Source: Polyangiaceae bacterium (GTDB lineage: Bacteria; Myxococcota_A; Polyangia; Polyangiales; Polyangiaceae). Taken from it: DNA of 64,000 bases. Shown in pieces: positions 37,217 to 46,014 of the stretch (positions are counted from its first letter, which is position 1; each line of letters begins with the position of its first letter). A program made the translations under genes and the position numbers. The stretch is taken from assembly GCA_013214025.1 (NCBI GenBank), contig JABSRN010000011.1, positions 81,872 to 145,871 of the forward strand, given 5' to 3'. Under the pieces are notes generated by a model, which was not told the DNA's origin, searched no databases, and was given only the letters and a program-made list of their open reading frames with translations.

Positions 37217-38575
37217 CTAAATGCTGCTGAGGGCTGCCACTAGCTCGTCCAGCATGCTGCGGGTGTGCTGTTCGGTGACGGCGATAAGCAACTGGTCACG
37301 ACGTTCGGGATCCACACGGCCCATGTCGAGCCCGGCGACGATGCCCGCCTTTTCAGCTGAGGCGCACACCTTGGCGGCGTCGTCCCCGCGGACTTTGACG
37401 CAGAACTCGTTGAAGACCGGAAGCTGTCCAGTGGTGCCGGATTCATAGCCGTCCAGCTTGAGGATGGCACTCCGCAGATAACGTGTCTTCGCTAAGCATT
37501 GCTCTGCTACTAGCCGAAAGCCCTTTTTGCCGAGCATGCTCGTGCGGATGAGCAGGCTCAGGGCAATCAGGCCCTGGTTTGTGCAAATATTGCTGGTGGC
37601 TCGCTCCCGGCGGATGTGCTGCTCGCGAGTGGACAGGGTCAATACAAAGCCGCGTTTGCCGTCCACGTCTTTTGTCTCGCCACAGACCCGTCCGGGCAGT
37701 TGCTGCTGAAACTTGCGGTCGTGCCGGCAGGCGAAAAGACCGACGTAGGGTCCGCCATAATTGGGCGGGCTCGCCAGGGCCTGGCCTTCGCCGGCGGCGA
37801 TGTCCACGTCCATTTGTCCGGGCGCTTTCGCTAGAGCCAGCGCGTAGGGCTCGCTGTTGGATGCGACGAGCAAAGCGCCCGCGTCGTGCACCATTTTCGC
37901 CAGCGGGGTCAGATCCCGAAGCTGCCCGGTGAAGCTGGGGTAACCCACCACCACCGCCGCCACGTTGTCGTTGAGTGCGGCCTGGATGGCGTCCAAGTCG
38001 CACGCGCCGTTGCTGCCCACGGCAACATCGGCGTAGTGGTCCGGCGATCGACCGGACAAGTAGGTTTTTGTGACTTCCCGGTAGTTGGGGTGCACACAGC
38101 CGCTGACCAGTACCGTGTCGCGCTTGGTGAGCCGCCGCGCCATCTGCGCTGCCTCGGCGGTGGCGCTGGCGCCGTCGTACATGCTGGCGTTGGCTAGCGG
38201 CAGGCCGTACAGCTCGCTCACGACGGTTTGGAACTCCCAAATGGCCTGGAGCGTGCCTTGCGCCACCTCAGGCTGGTAGGGCGTGTAGGCCGTGTAGAAC
38301 TCGCTACGTAGCAAGAGCTGGTCAACCGCTGGCGGGATGTGATGCGCGTAGCAGCCAGCACCCAAAAACGAGAGCATCTGAGGCTGCTGGTTCTTGGATC
38401 CGAGCTTCTTAAGGTGGCGCATCAAGTCCGCCTCCGCCATGGGTGCGGGGATATCGAGATCCCCCTTCATGCGGGCTTCCTCGGGGATGCCAACGAACAG
38501 ATCGTCTACGGACTCTTTACCGATGATGCGGAGCATCTCGGTGATTTCGTCATCGGTATGGGGCAGGTAACGCAT
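37217..38575 (-). CDS. gcvPA: Glycine dehydrogenase (decarboxylating) subunit 1
   Basis: The 452-residue protein is the alpha subunit of the two-subunit P protein of the glycine cleavage system, which decarboxylates glycine onto lipoyl GcvH. It begins RYLPHTDDEITEMLRIIG and carries AYTPYQPEVAQGTLQAIWEF, YDGASATAEAAQMARR and GEGQALASPPNYGGPYVGLF. In two-subunit P proteins the PLP-binding lysine is in subunit 2 (GcvPB), so this protein alone should be inactive. No gcvPB gene lies in this window. It follows gcvH by 82 bp on the same strand. Length is normal for GcvPA. Confidence 0.95.
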   Translation of the reverse strand: MRYLPHTDDEITEMLRIIGKESVDDLFVGIPEEARMKGDLDIPAPMAEADLMRHLKKLGSKNQQPQMLSFLGAGCYAHHIPPAVDQLLLRSEFYTAYTPYQPEVAQGTLQAIWEFQTVVSELYGLPLANASMYDGASATAEAAQMARRLTKRDTVLVSGCVHPNYREVTKTYLSGRSPDHYADVAVGSNGACDLDAIQAALNDNVAAVVVGYPSFTGQLRDLTPLAKMVHDAGALLVASNSEPYALALAKAPGQMDVDIAAGEGQALASPPNYGGPYVGLFACRHDRKFQQQLPGRVCGETKDVDGKRGFVLTLSTREQHIRRERATSNICTNQGLIALSLLIRTSMLGKKGFRLVAEQCLAKTRYLRSAILKLDGYESGTTGQLPVFNEFCVKVRGDDAAKVCASAEKAGIVAGLDMGRVDPERRDQLLIAVTEQHTRSMLDELVAALSSI

Positions 38576-38657
38576 CGATTGGGGATGGTCCTTGAAGGGG
38601 CCCTTCGCGAATTCCGCTGGTGCGCCGAGTTGGCAGAGCGGGGAGTCGCGCAGGCGA

Positions 38658-39053
38658 TCAGTGGTCGGAGTCGGCGAGGTGTTTGTCGTAGGCGTCGGCG
38701 TCGAGCAATTTTTCGAGCGCGCCCTCGTCGTCGGGTTTGATGGCGATCATCCAGCCGCTGCCCCAGCAATCATCGTTGATGGTCTCGGGCTCTTCTTCGA
38801 GGGCCGGGTTGATCTTGATGACTGTGCCGGACATGGGGGCGAACAAATCGCTCAGTGTCTTGACGCTCTCGATGGTTCCGAAGGCGGCGCCGGCGGCTAC
38901 CGTGTCTCCCTCGCCGACGTCGATGTCCACCAGGGTGATGTCCCCCAGCTGGTCCACCGCGAAAGACGTGATGCCGATGAGGATGCTGCCGTCTTCGGAC
39001 AGTGCCCACTCGTGGTCGGTGGTGTACTTCCGGTCGGTCTTCGTTTCGCTCAT
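38658..39053 (-). CDS. gcvH: Glycine cleavage system H protein
   Basis: The 131-residue lipoyl carrier moves the aminomethyl group between P, T and L proteins. The lipoylation lysine lies in GTIESVKTLSDLFAPMSGTV near residue 65. The rest of the barrel is typical: YTTDHEWALSEDGSILIGIT, DQLGDITLVDIDVGEGD and DDCWGSGWMIAI. The start ATG 39053 gives the usual N-terminus. It lies between gcvT and gcvPA in the order T-H-PA. The 113-bp gap upstream contains two copies of CCAAAAGCAGC (minus strand) but no other feature. Confidence 0.96.
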   Translation of the reverse strand: MSETKTDRKYTTDHEWALSEDGSILIGITSFAVDQLGDITLVDIDVGEGDTVAAGAAFGTIESVKTLSDLFAPMSGTVIKINPALEEEPETINDDCWGSGWMIAIKPDDEGALEKLLDADAYDKHLADSDH

Positions 39054-39166
39054 TTTGATTGCTCTCGAGTTCGGCGTCAGCGGCCGCTGTGGGCGGGTGC
39101 TGCTTTTGGATCGGCGCTGCTTTTGGGTCAGCGGCTAGCGCTCGATCCCCCAGGGAAAGGGACTTG

Positions 39167-40282
39167 TTAGCCCGCCACGCGGCGCTTGTAAAAGGGCGTT
39201 TTGCAGACTTTCGCGGGGATCTGTTTGCCCCGGCAATCCACCAGGATTTCCGTGCCCACAGCGCCCATTTCCTTCGGCACGTAACCCATTCCGATACTCT
39301 TGCCGAGGGTGGGCGACGGGCCGCCGGAGGTGCAAATACCGACCTTTTCGCCGGCGGCATTCAAAATTGGGTAGTCGTGGCGGGCGATTCCCCGGCCGGT
39401 CATTTCGAAGCCGACAAAACAGCGCTTGGATCCTTCCGCTTTGATGCTTTCCAGGGCGGACTTTCCGACAAAGGCATCCTTTTTTAGCTTCACGGTCCAG
39501 CCCAGGCCGGCCTCCAGCGGGTTGGTGGTCTCGTCAATATCGTTTCCGTAGAGCGAGAGTCGCGCTTCCAGGCGTAATGTGTCCCGAGCCCCGAGTCCGG
39601 CCGGGACCAAACCCAAAGGCTCGCCAGCCTTCATCAAGGCCTTCCAAAGTGCCGGAGCGTCCACACCGTCACAGAACAATTCCACGCCGTCTTCTCCAGT
39701 GTAACCCGTGCGAGCGATGGTGCAGTCAATGCCCGCCACCGGACCGTCAGCAAAGCGAAACTGTCCGATGCTCTTGGCTATATTGGCGTCACCGGTCCCG
39801 GCCGCGTTGAGGATCTCCAGAGCTTTCGGCCCCTGCAGAGCCAACAGCGCCGTCTGGTCGCTGATGTCGTTGAATTCGACGCCCTTGTCCAAGCTCGCTT
39901 CGAAGTGTTTGGCGATTTTGTCGCGGTTGGATGCGTTGCAAACGATGAGCACGTCTGTCGGACTGCGCAAGTAGACGATCAGGTCGTCGAGGATCGTGCC
40001 CTCTTCGTTGCAGCAGCAGGTGTACATGGCCTGCCCGTTTTCGATACGACCGAGATCGTTGGTGACCAGTCTGTTGACGGCGGCTGCAGCCCCGTCGCCG
40101 CGCACCACCAGCTCGCCCATGTGGCAGACATCGAACAGGCCCGCCGCCGAGCGCACGGCTAAGTGCTCAGCTTTGACCCCGGCGTATTGCACCGGCATGT
40201 GCCAGCCGGCAAAAGGGACCATCCGGGCCTTGTGAGTGAGGTGAATGGCGTGGAGGGGCGTCTGGCGTTGGTCGTCGGTCAC
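39167..40282 (-). CDS. gcvT: Aminomethyltransferase (glycine cleavage T protein)
   Basis: The 371-residue enzyme transfers the methylene group from aminomethyl-lipoyl GcvH to tetrahydrofolate and releases ammonia. It begins TPLHAIHLTHKARMVPFAGW, has the folate-domain stretch FDVCHMGELVVRG and DLGRIENGQAMYTCCCNEEG, and the later IARTGYTGEDGVELFC, LGARDTLRLEARLSLYGNDI and GWTVKLKK. The start is GTG 40282. It is the first gcv gene of the run, 58 bp after the stop of an upstream small lipoprotein gene. I see no glycine riboswitch in that short gap. Confidence 0.95.
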   Translation of the reverse strand: MTDDQRQTPLHAIHLTHKARMVPFAGWHMPVQYAGVKAEHLAVRSAAGLFDVCHMGELVVRGDGAAAAVNRLVTNDLGRIENGQAMYTCCCNEEGTILDDLIVYLRSPTDVLIVCNASNRDKIAKHFEASLDKGVEFNDISDQTALLALQGPKALEILNAAGTGDANIAKSIGQFRFADGPVAGIDCTIARTGYTGEDGVELFCDGVDAPALWKALMKAGEPLGLVPAGLGARDTLRLEARLSLYGNDIDETTNPLEAGLGWTVKLKKDAFVGKSALESIKAEGSKRCFVGFEMTGRGIARHDYPILNAAGEKVGICTSGGPSPTLGKSIGMGYVPKEMGAVGTEILVDCRGKQIPAKVCKTPFYKRRVAG

Positions 40283-40340
40283 CCCCAGGGGCTACCGGGG
40301 ATCTGCAGGGACGACAATGCTAAGGGGGCGCGGCAGGGCT

Positions 40341-40838
40341 CTACTGCAGCGTATCTTCGTCGATGCGCACGCCGTTTTCGTCCATGCCTGCGGCTTTGAA
40401 GGCCTCTTTCTCGGTCATGGGTGGCCCCGGGATCCTCGAGAGATCCCGTAATCGGATCTCGGTGTATTTGGTGCTGCGTCGCCGGATGCTAATGCGGAAG
40501 GGGCGCCGCTTGGTGTCCCGCAAGATGATGGCGGACGGAAATATCGTGCCGGCGGCAGAGGTTTCCACGCGAGAAGCTGAAATGTGTTTGCGAATGTAGT
40601 TCGCTGTTTTCTCGGGTGTGTAGTGAGTCTCTAGCCACGCACGCTTTTTGAAGACCTGGCGGATCTTGATCCACGGGGGCAAGATGAGCCCGAACACTTC
40701 CTCTCGGGTGGTCGGTTTTTCGCGCTTCAGCAGTCGGTCCTGGCTAGGTCCTGCTTTTATCAGCTCGTCTTTATTGCAGCCGCTTAGGCCAAGCAGGCAA
40801 AAGCAGAGCAGGGCAGCCAGGAGGCGAGGTGGCAGCAT
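40341..40838 (-). CDS. Small uncharacterised lipoprotein
   Basis: The 165-residue protein has a lipoprotein signal ending GLSGCNKDE, with Cys about residue 19. The rest is basic and helical (KIRQVFKKRAWLETHYT, YIRKHISASRVE, RRPFRISIRRRSTKYTEI). No family is recognised. It sits between pilY1 and gcvT on the same strand, which is compatible with an assembly lipoprotein, but no PilP or PilF motif is seen. An in-frame start at 41123 would run deep into the pilY1 gene and is rejected. ATG 40838 gives the clean signal sequence. Confidence 0.65.
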   Translation of the reverse strand: MLPPRLLAALLCFCLLGLSGCNKDELIKAGPSQDRLLKREKPTTREEVFGLILPPWIKIRQVFKKRAWLETHYTPEKTANYIRKHISASRVETSAAGTIFPSAIILRDTKRRPFRISIRRRSTKYTEIRLRDLSRIPGPPMTEKEAFKAAGMDENGVRIDEDTLQ

Positions 40839-41004
40839 CGGGCGACCGTAGCGGGTATGGCTGAGAAGCAGAAGTATCAGCATCGAGAATGACTGGTAGT
40901 GCAATCTCTGGGGGATTCGGTTGTCCCGGAGGCGGCTCCGAGCAGCCGGTCGACGCACGCTGAACATAGGGTTCAGGCCCCGTCGGCCGCGCTGGATCCC
41001 AGAC

Positions 41005-44000
41005 TCACTCGACGACTGCGGCCCAGGAATCCACGCGAATCGTCGCTTGGGGCTGGGCGAGGGCAATGTTTCGGCCGCCGAGTGAGGGGCCGCCGCCAGC
41101 CCCGGGGCCGCCGGCGGGGGCATCTCCCTGGATCGTGAGGGTGAACTGACCCGGGGTGCTCACGGCCATGTCCGTCACGGCACCGCTGCCGAAGTAGGGA
41201 TCTCCAAGTTCTCCGGCAGTGGGGTCCATGCAGGTCAGGGTCCGATCCACGCCGACACCAAAGACCACACCTTCCTCGGGATTCTCTGAGGCGTGGATGC
41301 TGTTCTTGAAGTACTCGGCGCCGCCGCTACCATCGCTGCCTTGGTACATGGGGAAACCGCCATGGGTGGGGTCACCACTGGGATAGCCGTCGGATGCGAC
41401 GGGAATGGCGTTGTCGTTGGGAGCGGTATCAATGTAATGCAGCGCCCACACTTTGGAGTCACCGGCGCTGGAGCAAGCGGCGCCGTCGCTCGGGGCGGTG
41501 GTGGCGAAGAACAGCTGCTCGTTCCACAGGGTGAGTGGCCCCATCACCCGTTCGTTGGTGTCCAGGGCTTCGTCCCAGTTGAGCACGGCCGTTACCTTAT
41601 AATTGTCACTCGGATCCAGGACTTCGGTGAGCGAAATAACGTGGTGCCCGCTGCCTCCTAGGGAATCGACGTCGCCTGTCGCAAACGCGATGGTGATGCG
41701 ACCCTGGTCGTCAGTGCTCAGCACCGGAGCCATGGCGATGGGTTTACTGGTCGGGCCGCCGGCGTGATAGACGTCCCAAAAGGTCTGGATGCTCCAGTTG
41801 GTGGGGTCGTCGGCGGTGAGATCCAGCCGTAACAATCGACCCGCCGCGTCTCCAACGAAGACTCGCTCTACCGCAGCACCGGTACCTGCCGGATAACCAA
41901 TGGGTCGCCCGGTGATGGGGGCGGGGATACTAACTTCCAACGCGCCGATCAGCTCGTCGGGGATGTTTGCCATCGACGGAATCGCCGTTCCGCCGAACCG
42001 GGAAACGTGGGATTTGTCCCGAAAGGTCCGCAGTAGCCGGCCGTTGTCTAGACGCACGATGCTGATGGAGCGCGCCTCTTTGGAGTTGTCGTCAAAACAC
42101 GGCAGGGTTGTCAGCGAGGCGCGGGGCGTGATGCTGGAGGCGGACGGAGCGGAGGACTCCATCATCGTCACCGGGTCAGGGCCGGGTACAAATGCAGGAC
42201 AAGCGCCTTGGTCTGCCATCACGCCGCCGCCGGTGCCCCCCGGAAGGATCGCCACCGGCACCAGGGAGGGAGTGGTATCGTTGTCCAGCCGGATGAGCAC
42301 AGAAGTGATCAGCGGCGTGGCGGTACCGCCGCGGCCAAACAAGGGTCTGTTGATGTCGTCCCCGGCGGTGGTGATTTGCCACAGCATGCGCGGGCCGCTC
42401 TCATTGCCCGTGCGCCCGTCCTTGTCGGGCTCCGTAATGTCTACAGCAAAATAGCCCGAGGGACTGATATCGCGACCTAAGGCCTGCACCATCACCGTAC
42501 GGAAACTGCCCCCCGCAGCTATGTCTCCCCGGGATCGTTGGAGTTTGTAGTCGGCGTTCCCAGCCTCGTCGCTGTCCGCGGTTCGGATGTCGGTGTCACT
42601 ACCGTCCCAAACCACGTCTTGAATCACCGAGACACCATCCAGCAGTTCTCGGGGTACGTTGGGGTATTCCGCCTTGATCCACGGAAGCACCACCGGAGGG
42701 ATGAACGCGAAACGCTCGTGCATCACGCTGCCGCTTTCGCCTCTGGCCACGTCGTCGTCGATGTGGGGCGCCATCGGTGCCACGATGAAGCCGTGAAAGA
42801 CTCCGTCCAGTGTCGACGTGTAGAGCATACTGGGACGCTTGGCGCCGACTCGCGCCGTTACAAAGTTTTGGTAGTGAGCGGAGGGTAGCGCTTCCGAAGG
42901 CCGACCGGCGACCACCTGGGGCGTCGAGTGGTAGATGCCGCCCATCAAGTTGCAGACGCTGTCCCTGCACCGGCTAAACTCCTTCTTGGGCACGTTCGCC
43001 CCTACAAACCACTTGAGGAAGCGTCTGGCGCACTCGCTGTCAGTGCCGAGATCGGGGCAGTCACTGCTGATAATGGCCATGGCCTCCGGCTTCGCTGAGA
43101 CACTGGCGACGAAGGCTGCGGCGTTTTGTCCTTCAACTCGGGTGTTTGGATCAAGTCCTTGGGCGCCCAGGCCGTCGAAGTCAGGCCCGCCTTGACCGGG
43201 CCCATGCGCGCGGGCGGTCAGGGCGGGGAGGTCTAGGTCCGTATAGACGGTGTAATAGCTTCGCTTGCCGGGGTTGTTGTTCACTTCGTCGGCGTAGTTG
43301 TCACCATCGGGTTCGCTGTAGGGGGCGTGCTCCGGGACGTCATTAACACACTCGAGTCGGGTACGCTCCAGCAGCCCCGCCGCCAGCCCGAAGGCGTCAG
43401 CGCGAAACCCCGATTTGAAGCGAGCTGCGGAGCCGAAGCCGCCGCCTCCTAGGGCCCCGCCGCCCGTCGTGGCGACGGACGTGCGGCTAGCGGGGGTCGA
43501 GGAGATGGCCGACAGGATCTCGTTGAGCGCTACGAACAAATCGCTCGAATTTTCGGCGTAGATTGCATGTTCCGTGCCGCCGTTTTCGGCGATGTCGTTG
43601 AGCGCGCAACAGGCCCGGAGCGGCGCGCTCAACGCTTGGTTTTCTTCCGAGCAGTCAGAGTTCGTGAGATCCTCGCAGAGGGTTTCGCTGTAGACGCCGC
43701 CATCGCCGGCGTCTACAGCACCGGCGTCGCTGGAGCTGCCCCCGGGTACTTCCACACTCTTGAGACCGAAGCCGATGACCGAGGTGGTGACGGGGTATTT
43801 CCCATTGGTGCCGGCGAACAGATCGGCGGCGACTTCGGGAGCTGTGTCTTCGTAGGGGCAGATGCCGGGGGACAGCTCGCCGGGATCCTGGCAGGTGAAC
43901 GCGCAGCTGGGATACGAGGTGGCCAATTGCCCACAAAACCCGCCGACGTAGCCGGTTGCCCAATCATTCCAGGCCGGGTTGATGGGGTCTACGCCGCCGC

Positions 44001-45348
44001 AGCAGCCAAGATGTTTAGCGCCACCAAGAACGCTGGGCACGCCCTTGCAAATATCCGTGACACAGCTCTCTAGGTCCGGGTCGCCGCCGATGTCACAACC
44101 TTCGTCTAGCGCCGTGGAATCGGTCTGGTCGCAAATGTCATGAATACAGCTGACCGCGTAGGGTTCGACTACGCCGCCGTCGGGTACGTCTATCCTAGTG
44201 CCGGGAGGTGTCGGCAGGGCGATCTCGCAGGCGGGGCGCATGCTGAGGTTCGGCTCGCCGTCGCTGAGTAGGATGATATGGGTCGCTCGGCACTCGCTCT
44301 TGGCGTCCTCGTCGGAGTTGGTGCCGTTGCCCCAGGGGCCGAAGGAGATGTTGGAGTCCCGGGGGTCGTCCCGGTCGTCTTCCCATAGAAAATGTCGGGC
44401 ATCGTTCATCATTCCGTCGATGGGCGTGGCGCCGTAAGGACGCATGGCCAGCAGGATGCTCTGGATTTCGGCGTTGCGGCTTTCAGCGGCGAGAGTGCTG
44501 CCGGTGTCCGGATCGCCGAAGCTCACCAGTCGGCCTTCCCAGGGGGGGGCTACCGAGTTACGGCAGCCGACCTCGTGAGCCGCGTCCTTTGTGCAGTTGG
44601 TGGGGCGTCCAGTGACGCTGTTGCCGGTAAAGTCATAGTAGCTCCACAAGCCGTTGACGCCTGAGTTCAAGTCTAGCGCCCCGGTCGGTATATCCCCCTC
44701 GGGGGTCATGCCGGTTCCCGGCTTGGTCTTGCTGTCGAAGGACATGAAGGCAAAACGCACCAAGGACCGGTAAGAATCCAGCAGGCCATTTTGCTCTTGA
44801 CTGAACGGCGCGGCGCAAGGATCTACCAGGCTATCGTGGTCCACCAGAATATCATCCAGACCCGACAGAACGACGGGGAAGTTTCCGATGGCACAGGACG
44901 GGAACTGGTAGGGTTTGTTGTCCGGCGGAAGGGCGTTGGGACCGGGGGTAGTCACATCGGGAGCGGTTCCGCTCAGCATCCGGTGATAGGGGTTCAAGTA
45001 ACCCGTGTCGTAGGGTATCTCGAGCTGGTCCGCCGCGTTGTTAACGAGCGTGTACTCTTTCTTGAATTCTTCGCTGGAGCGGTCCTGGGCCCAACAGCTG
45101 TAGTCCACCACGGAACCCGTCAACACCTGGACCAGGTCGATCCAGCGGCTGGTCTCGTTGGCACCCGGAGTCGGATCGCCCGGCGCACAAATGGGGAAAC
45201 CGCTGCCGTCCGCCTTTTGTTCCATCGACCCGGAGGTATCGACCAACAACAAGAGGTTGGGCGGCGGAGCTTGGGCTGTGGCTGTGGCGGCGGAGCCGAC
45301 GACGGCCAAGAACAGGGCCGCGCTGGATACTCGTGACTGAACTCTCAT
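41005..45348 (-). CDS. pilY1: PilY1-type pilus tip-associated protein with VWA domain
   Basis: The 1,447-residue protein has a signal peptide (cleavage near ATAQAPPP, residue 26). A von Willebrand A domain comes straight after, with the MIDAS motif LLLLVDTSGSM near residue 36 and later HIILLSDGEPNLSM. The middle part is Cys-rich. The C-terminal half, about 800-1400, is the beta-propeller of PilY1, shown by blades such as ISIVRLDNGRLLRTFRD and VFVGDAAGRLLRLDL. PilY1 sits at the pilus tip, opposes retraction and can act as an adhesin or calcium sensor. It is encoded 15 bp after pilX, in the same run as the minor pilins. Total length is larger than Pseudomonas PilY1 (about 1,160). Confidence 0.88.
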   Translation of the reverse strand: MRVQSRVSSAALFLAVVGSAATATAQAPPPNLLLLVDTSGSMEQKADGSGFPICAPGDPTPGANETSRWIDLVQVLTGSVVDYSCWAQDRSSEEFKKEYTLVNNAADQLEIPYDTGYLNPYHRMLSGTAPDVTTPGPNALPPDNKPYQFPSCAIGNFPVVLSGLDDILVDHDSLVDPCAAPFSQEQNGLLDSYRSLVRFAFMSFDSKTKPGTGMTPEGDIPTGALDLNSGVNGLWSYYDFTGNSVTGRPTNCTKDAAHEVGCRNSVAPPWEGRLVSFGDPDTGSTLAAESRNAEIQSILLAMRPYGATPIDGMMNDARHFLWEDDRDDPRDSNISFGPWGNGTNSDEDAKSECRATHIILLSDGEPNLSMRPACEIALPTPPGTRIDVPDGGVVEPYAVSCIHDICDQTDSTALDEGCDIGGDPDLESCVTDICKGVPSVLGGAKHLGCCGGVDPINPAWNDWATGYVGGFCGQLATSYPSCAFTCQDPGELSPGICPYEDTAPEVAADLFAGTNGKYPVTTSVIGFGLKSVEVPGGSSSDAGAVDAGDGGVYSETLCEDLTNSDCSEENQALSAPLRACCALNDIAENGGTEHAIYAENSSDLFVALNEILSAISSTPASRTSVATTGGGALGGGGFGSAARFKSGFRADAFGLAAGLLERTRLECVNDVPEHAPYSEPDGDNYADEVNNNPGKRSYYTVYTDLDLPALTARAHGPGQGGPDFDGLGAQGLDPNTRVEGQNAAAFVASVSAKPEAMAIISSDCPDLGTDSECARRFLKWFVGANVPKKEFSRCRDSVCNLMGGIYHSTPQVVAGRPSEALPSAHYQNFVTARVGAKRPSMLYTSTLDGVFHGFIVAPMAPHIDDDVARGESGSVMHERFAFIPPVVLPWIKAEYPNVPRELLDGVSVIQDVVWDGSDTDIRTADSDEAGNADYKLQRSRGDIAAGGSFRTVMVQALGRDISPSGYFAVDITEPDKDGRTGNESGPRMLWQITTAGDDINRPLFGRGGTATPLITSVLIRLDNDTTPSLVPVAILPGGTGGGVMADQGACPAFVPGPDPVTMMESSAPSASSITPRASLTTLPCFDDNSKEARSISIVRLDNGRLLRTFRDKSHVSRFGGTAIPSMANIPDELIGALEVSIPAPITGRPIGYPAGTGAAVERVFVGDAAGRLLRLDLTADDPTNWSIQTFWDVYHAGGPTSKPIAMAPVLSTDDQGRITIAFATGDVDSLGGSGHHVISLTEVLDPSDNYKVTAVLNWDEALDTNERVMGPLTLWNEQLFFATTAPSDGAACSSAGDSKVWALHYIDTAPNDNAIPVASDGYPSGDPTHGGFPMYQGSDGSGGAEYFKNSIHASENPEEGVVFGVGVDRTLTCMDPTAGELGDPYFGSGAVTDMAVSTPGQFTLTIQGDAPAGGPGAGGGPSLGGRNIALAQPQATIRVDSWAAVVE

Positions 45349-45363
45349 GATTTCCTCAACCCC

Positions 45364-46014
45364 TCACTTTTGCCCGGGGATCGGCCACATGGTGATATGG
45401 ACGCGAAGGCTTTGTCGGCTCGCTACAGCGGCGTGGGGACAGTTGTTGGCTGCTGCCGCGGGTGCCGCGGGTGACACCACGCCGGTGGCGGTGATAGTTG
45501 CGATGGCGGTGGTCATGGCGTTGGCCGTACCCTTGACCGCCATGCCTGGGATTTCCCCAGCCTGAAATACTTCTGTGGCTTCCACCCGGACGAGCCCTTC
45601 CAGTGTTCCGCCCAAAGGGTTGATGAGGCTACCGGTACCGGTTACGGGGGAACGGATGGCGGCAGTGGTGGACTTAAAAATGATATCGCTGTTGACCGCG
45701 ACGCAGGACCGAGCCGCGGCGCTGCCCATATTGGCGGCGCACTCCGCGGTGGTGTTTGTGGTCGCGGTCTGAAACACCGTTGACGGCTGCACCGTACTAA
45801 AATAGGCGATGGCGCTGCGGGCGCCTAGCTCGGCGATGTAGTGAGTCTGCAAGGCTTGGCGGTTGTGGCCGGCGGCGGCATCCACCTTGGCCACGGTGGT
45901 GATGGCGTACATGCCGAGGGACGACAGAATCGAGACCACCAGCACGACGAGGATAAGCGCCATGCCCCGTTGGCTGGCGTGGCGGCGGGGCCGCCGGGTA
46001 AAGGGCATTAGCAT
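45364..46014 (-). CDS. pilX: PilX-type minor pilin
   Basis: The 216-residue protein begins with a basic leader and a PilX N-terminal helix: RRHASQRGMALILVVLVVSI, then LSSLGMYAITTVAKVDAAAG. Most prepilins have F-T-x-x-E after the Gly; here the residue after the cleavage site is Met, as in several PilX proteins, and Glu5 is absent. The start ATG 46014 overlaps the pilW stop in a TGATG arrangement, a sign of coupled translation; ATG 46023 is an alternative. PilX helps prime pilus assembly together with PilV, PilW and PilY1. Confidence 0.8.
   Translation of the reverse strand: MLMPFTRRPRRHASQRGMALILVVLVVSILSSLGMYAITTVAKVDAAAGHNRQALQTHYIAELGARSAIAYFSTVQPSTVFQTATTNTTAECAANMGSAAARSCVAVNSDIIFKSTTAAIRSPVTGTGSLINPLGGTLEGLVRVEATEVFQAGEIPGMAVKGTANAMTTAIATITATGVVSPAAPAAAANNCPHAAVASRQSLRVHITMWPIPGQK

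Noticed and set aside
40839..41123. N-terminal extension of the small lipoprotein upstream of its signal peptide
   Set aside because: It would place about 95 residues before a clear lipoprotein signal and overlap the pilY1 3' end in another frame.
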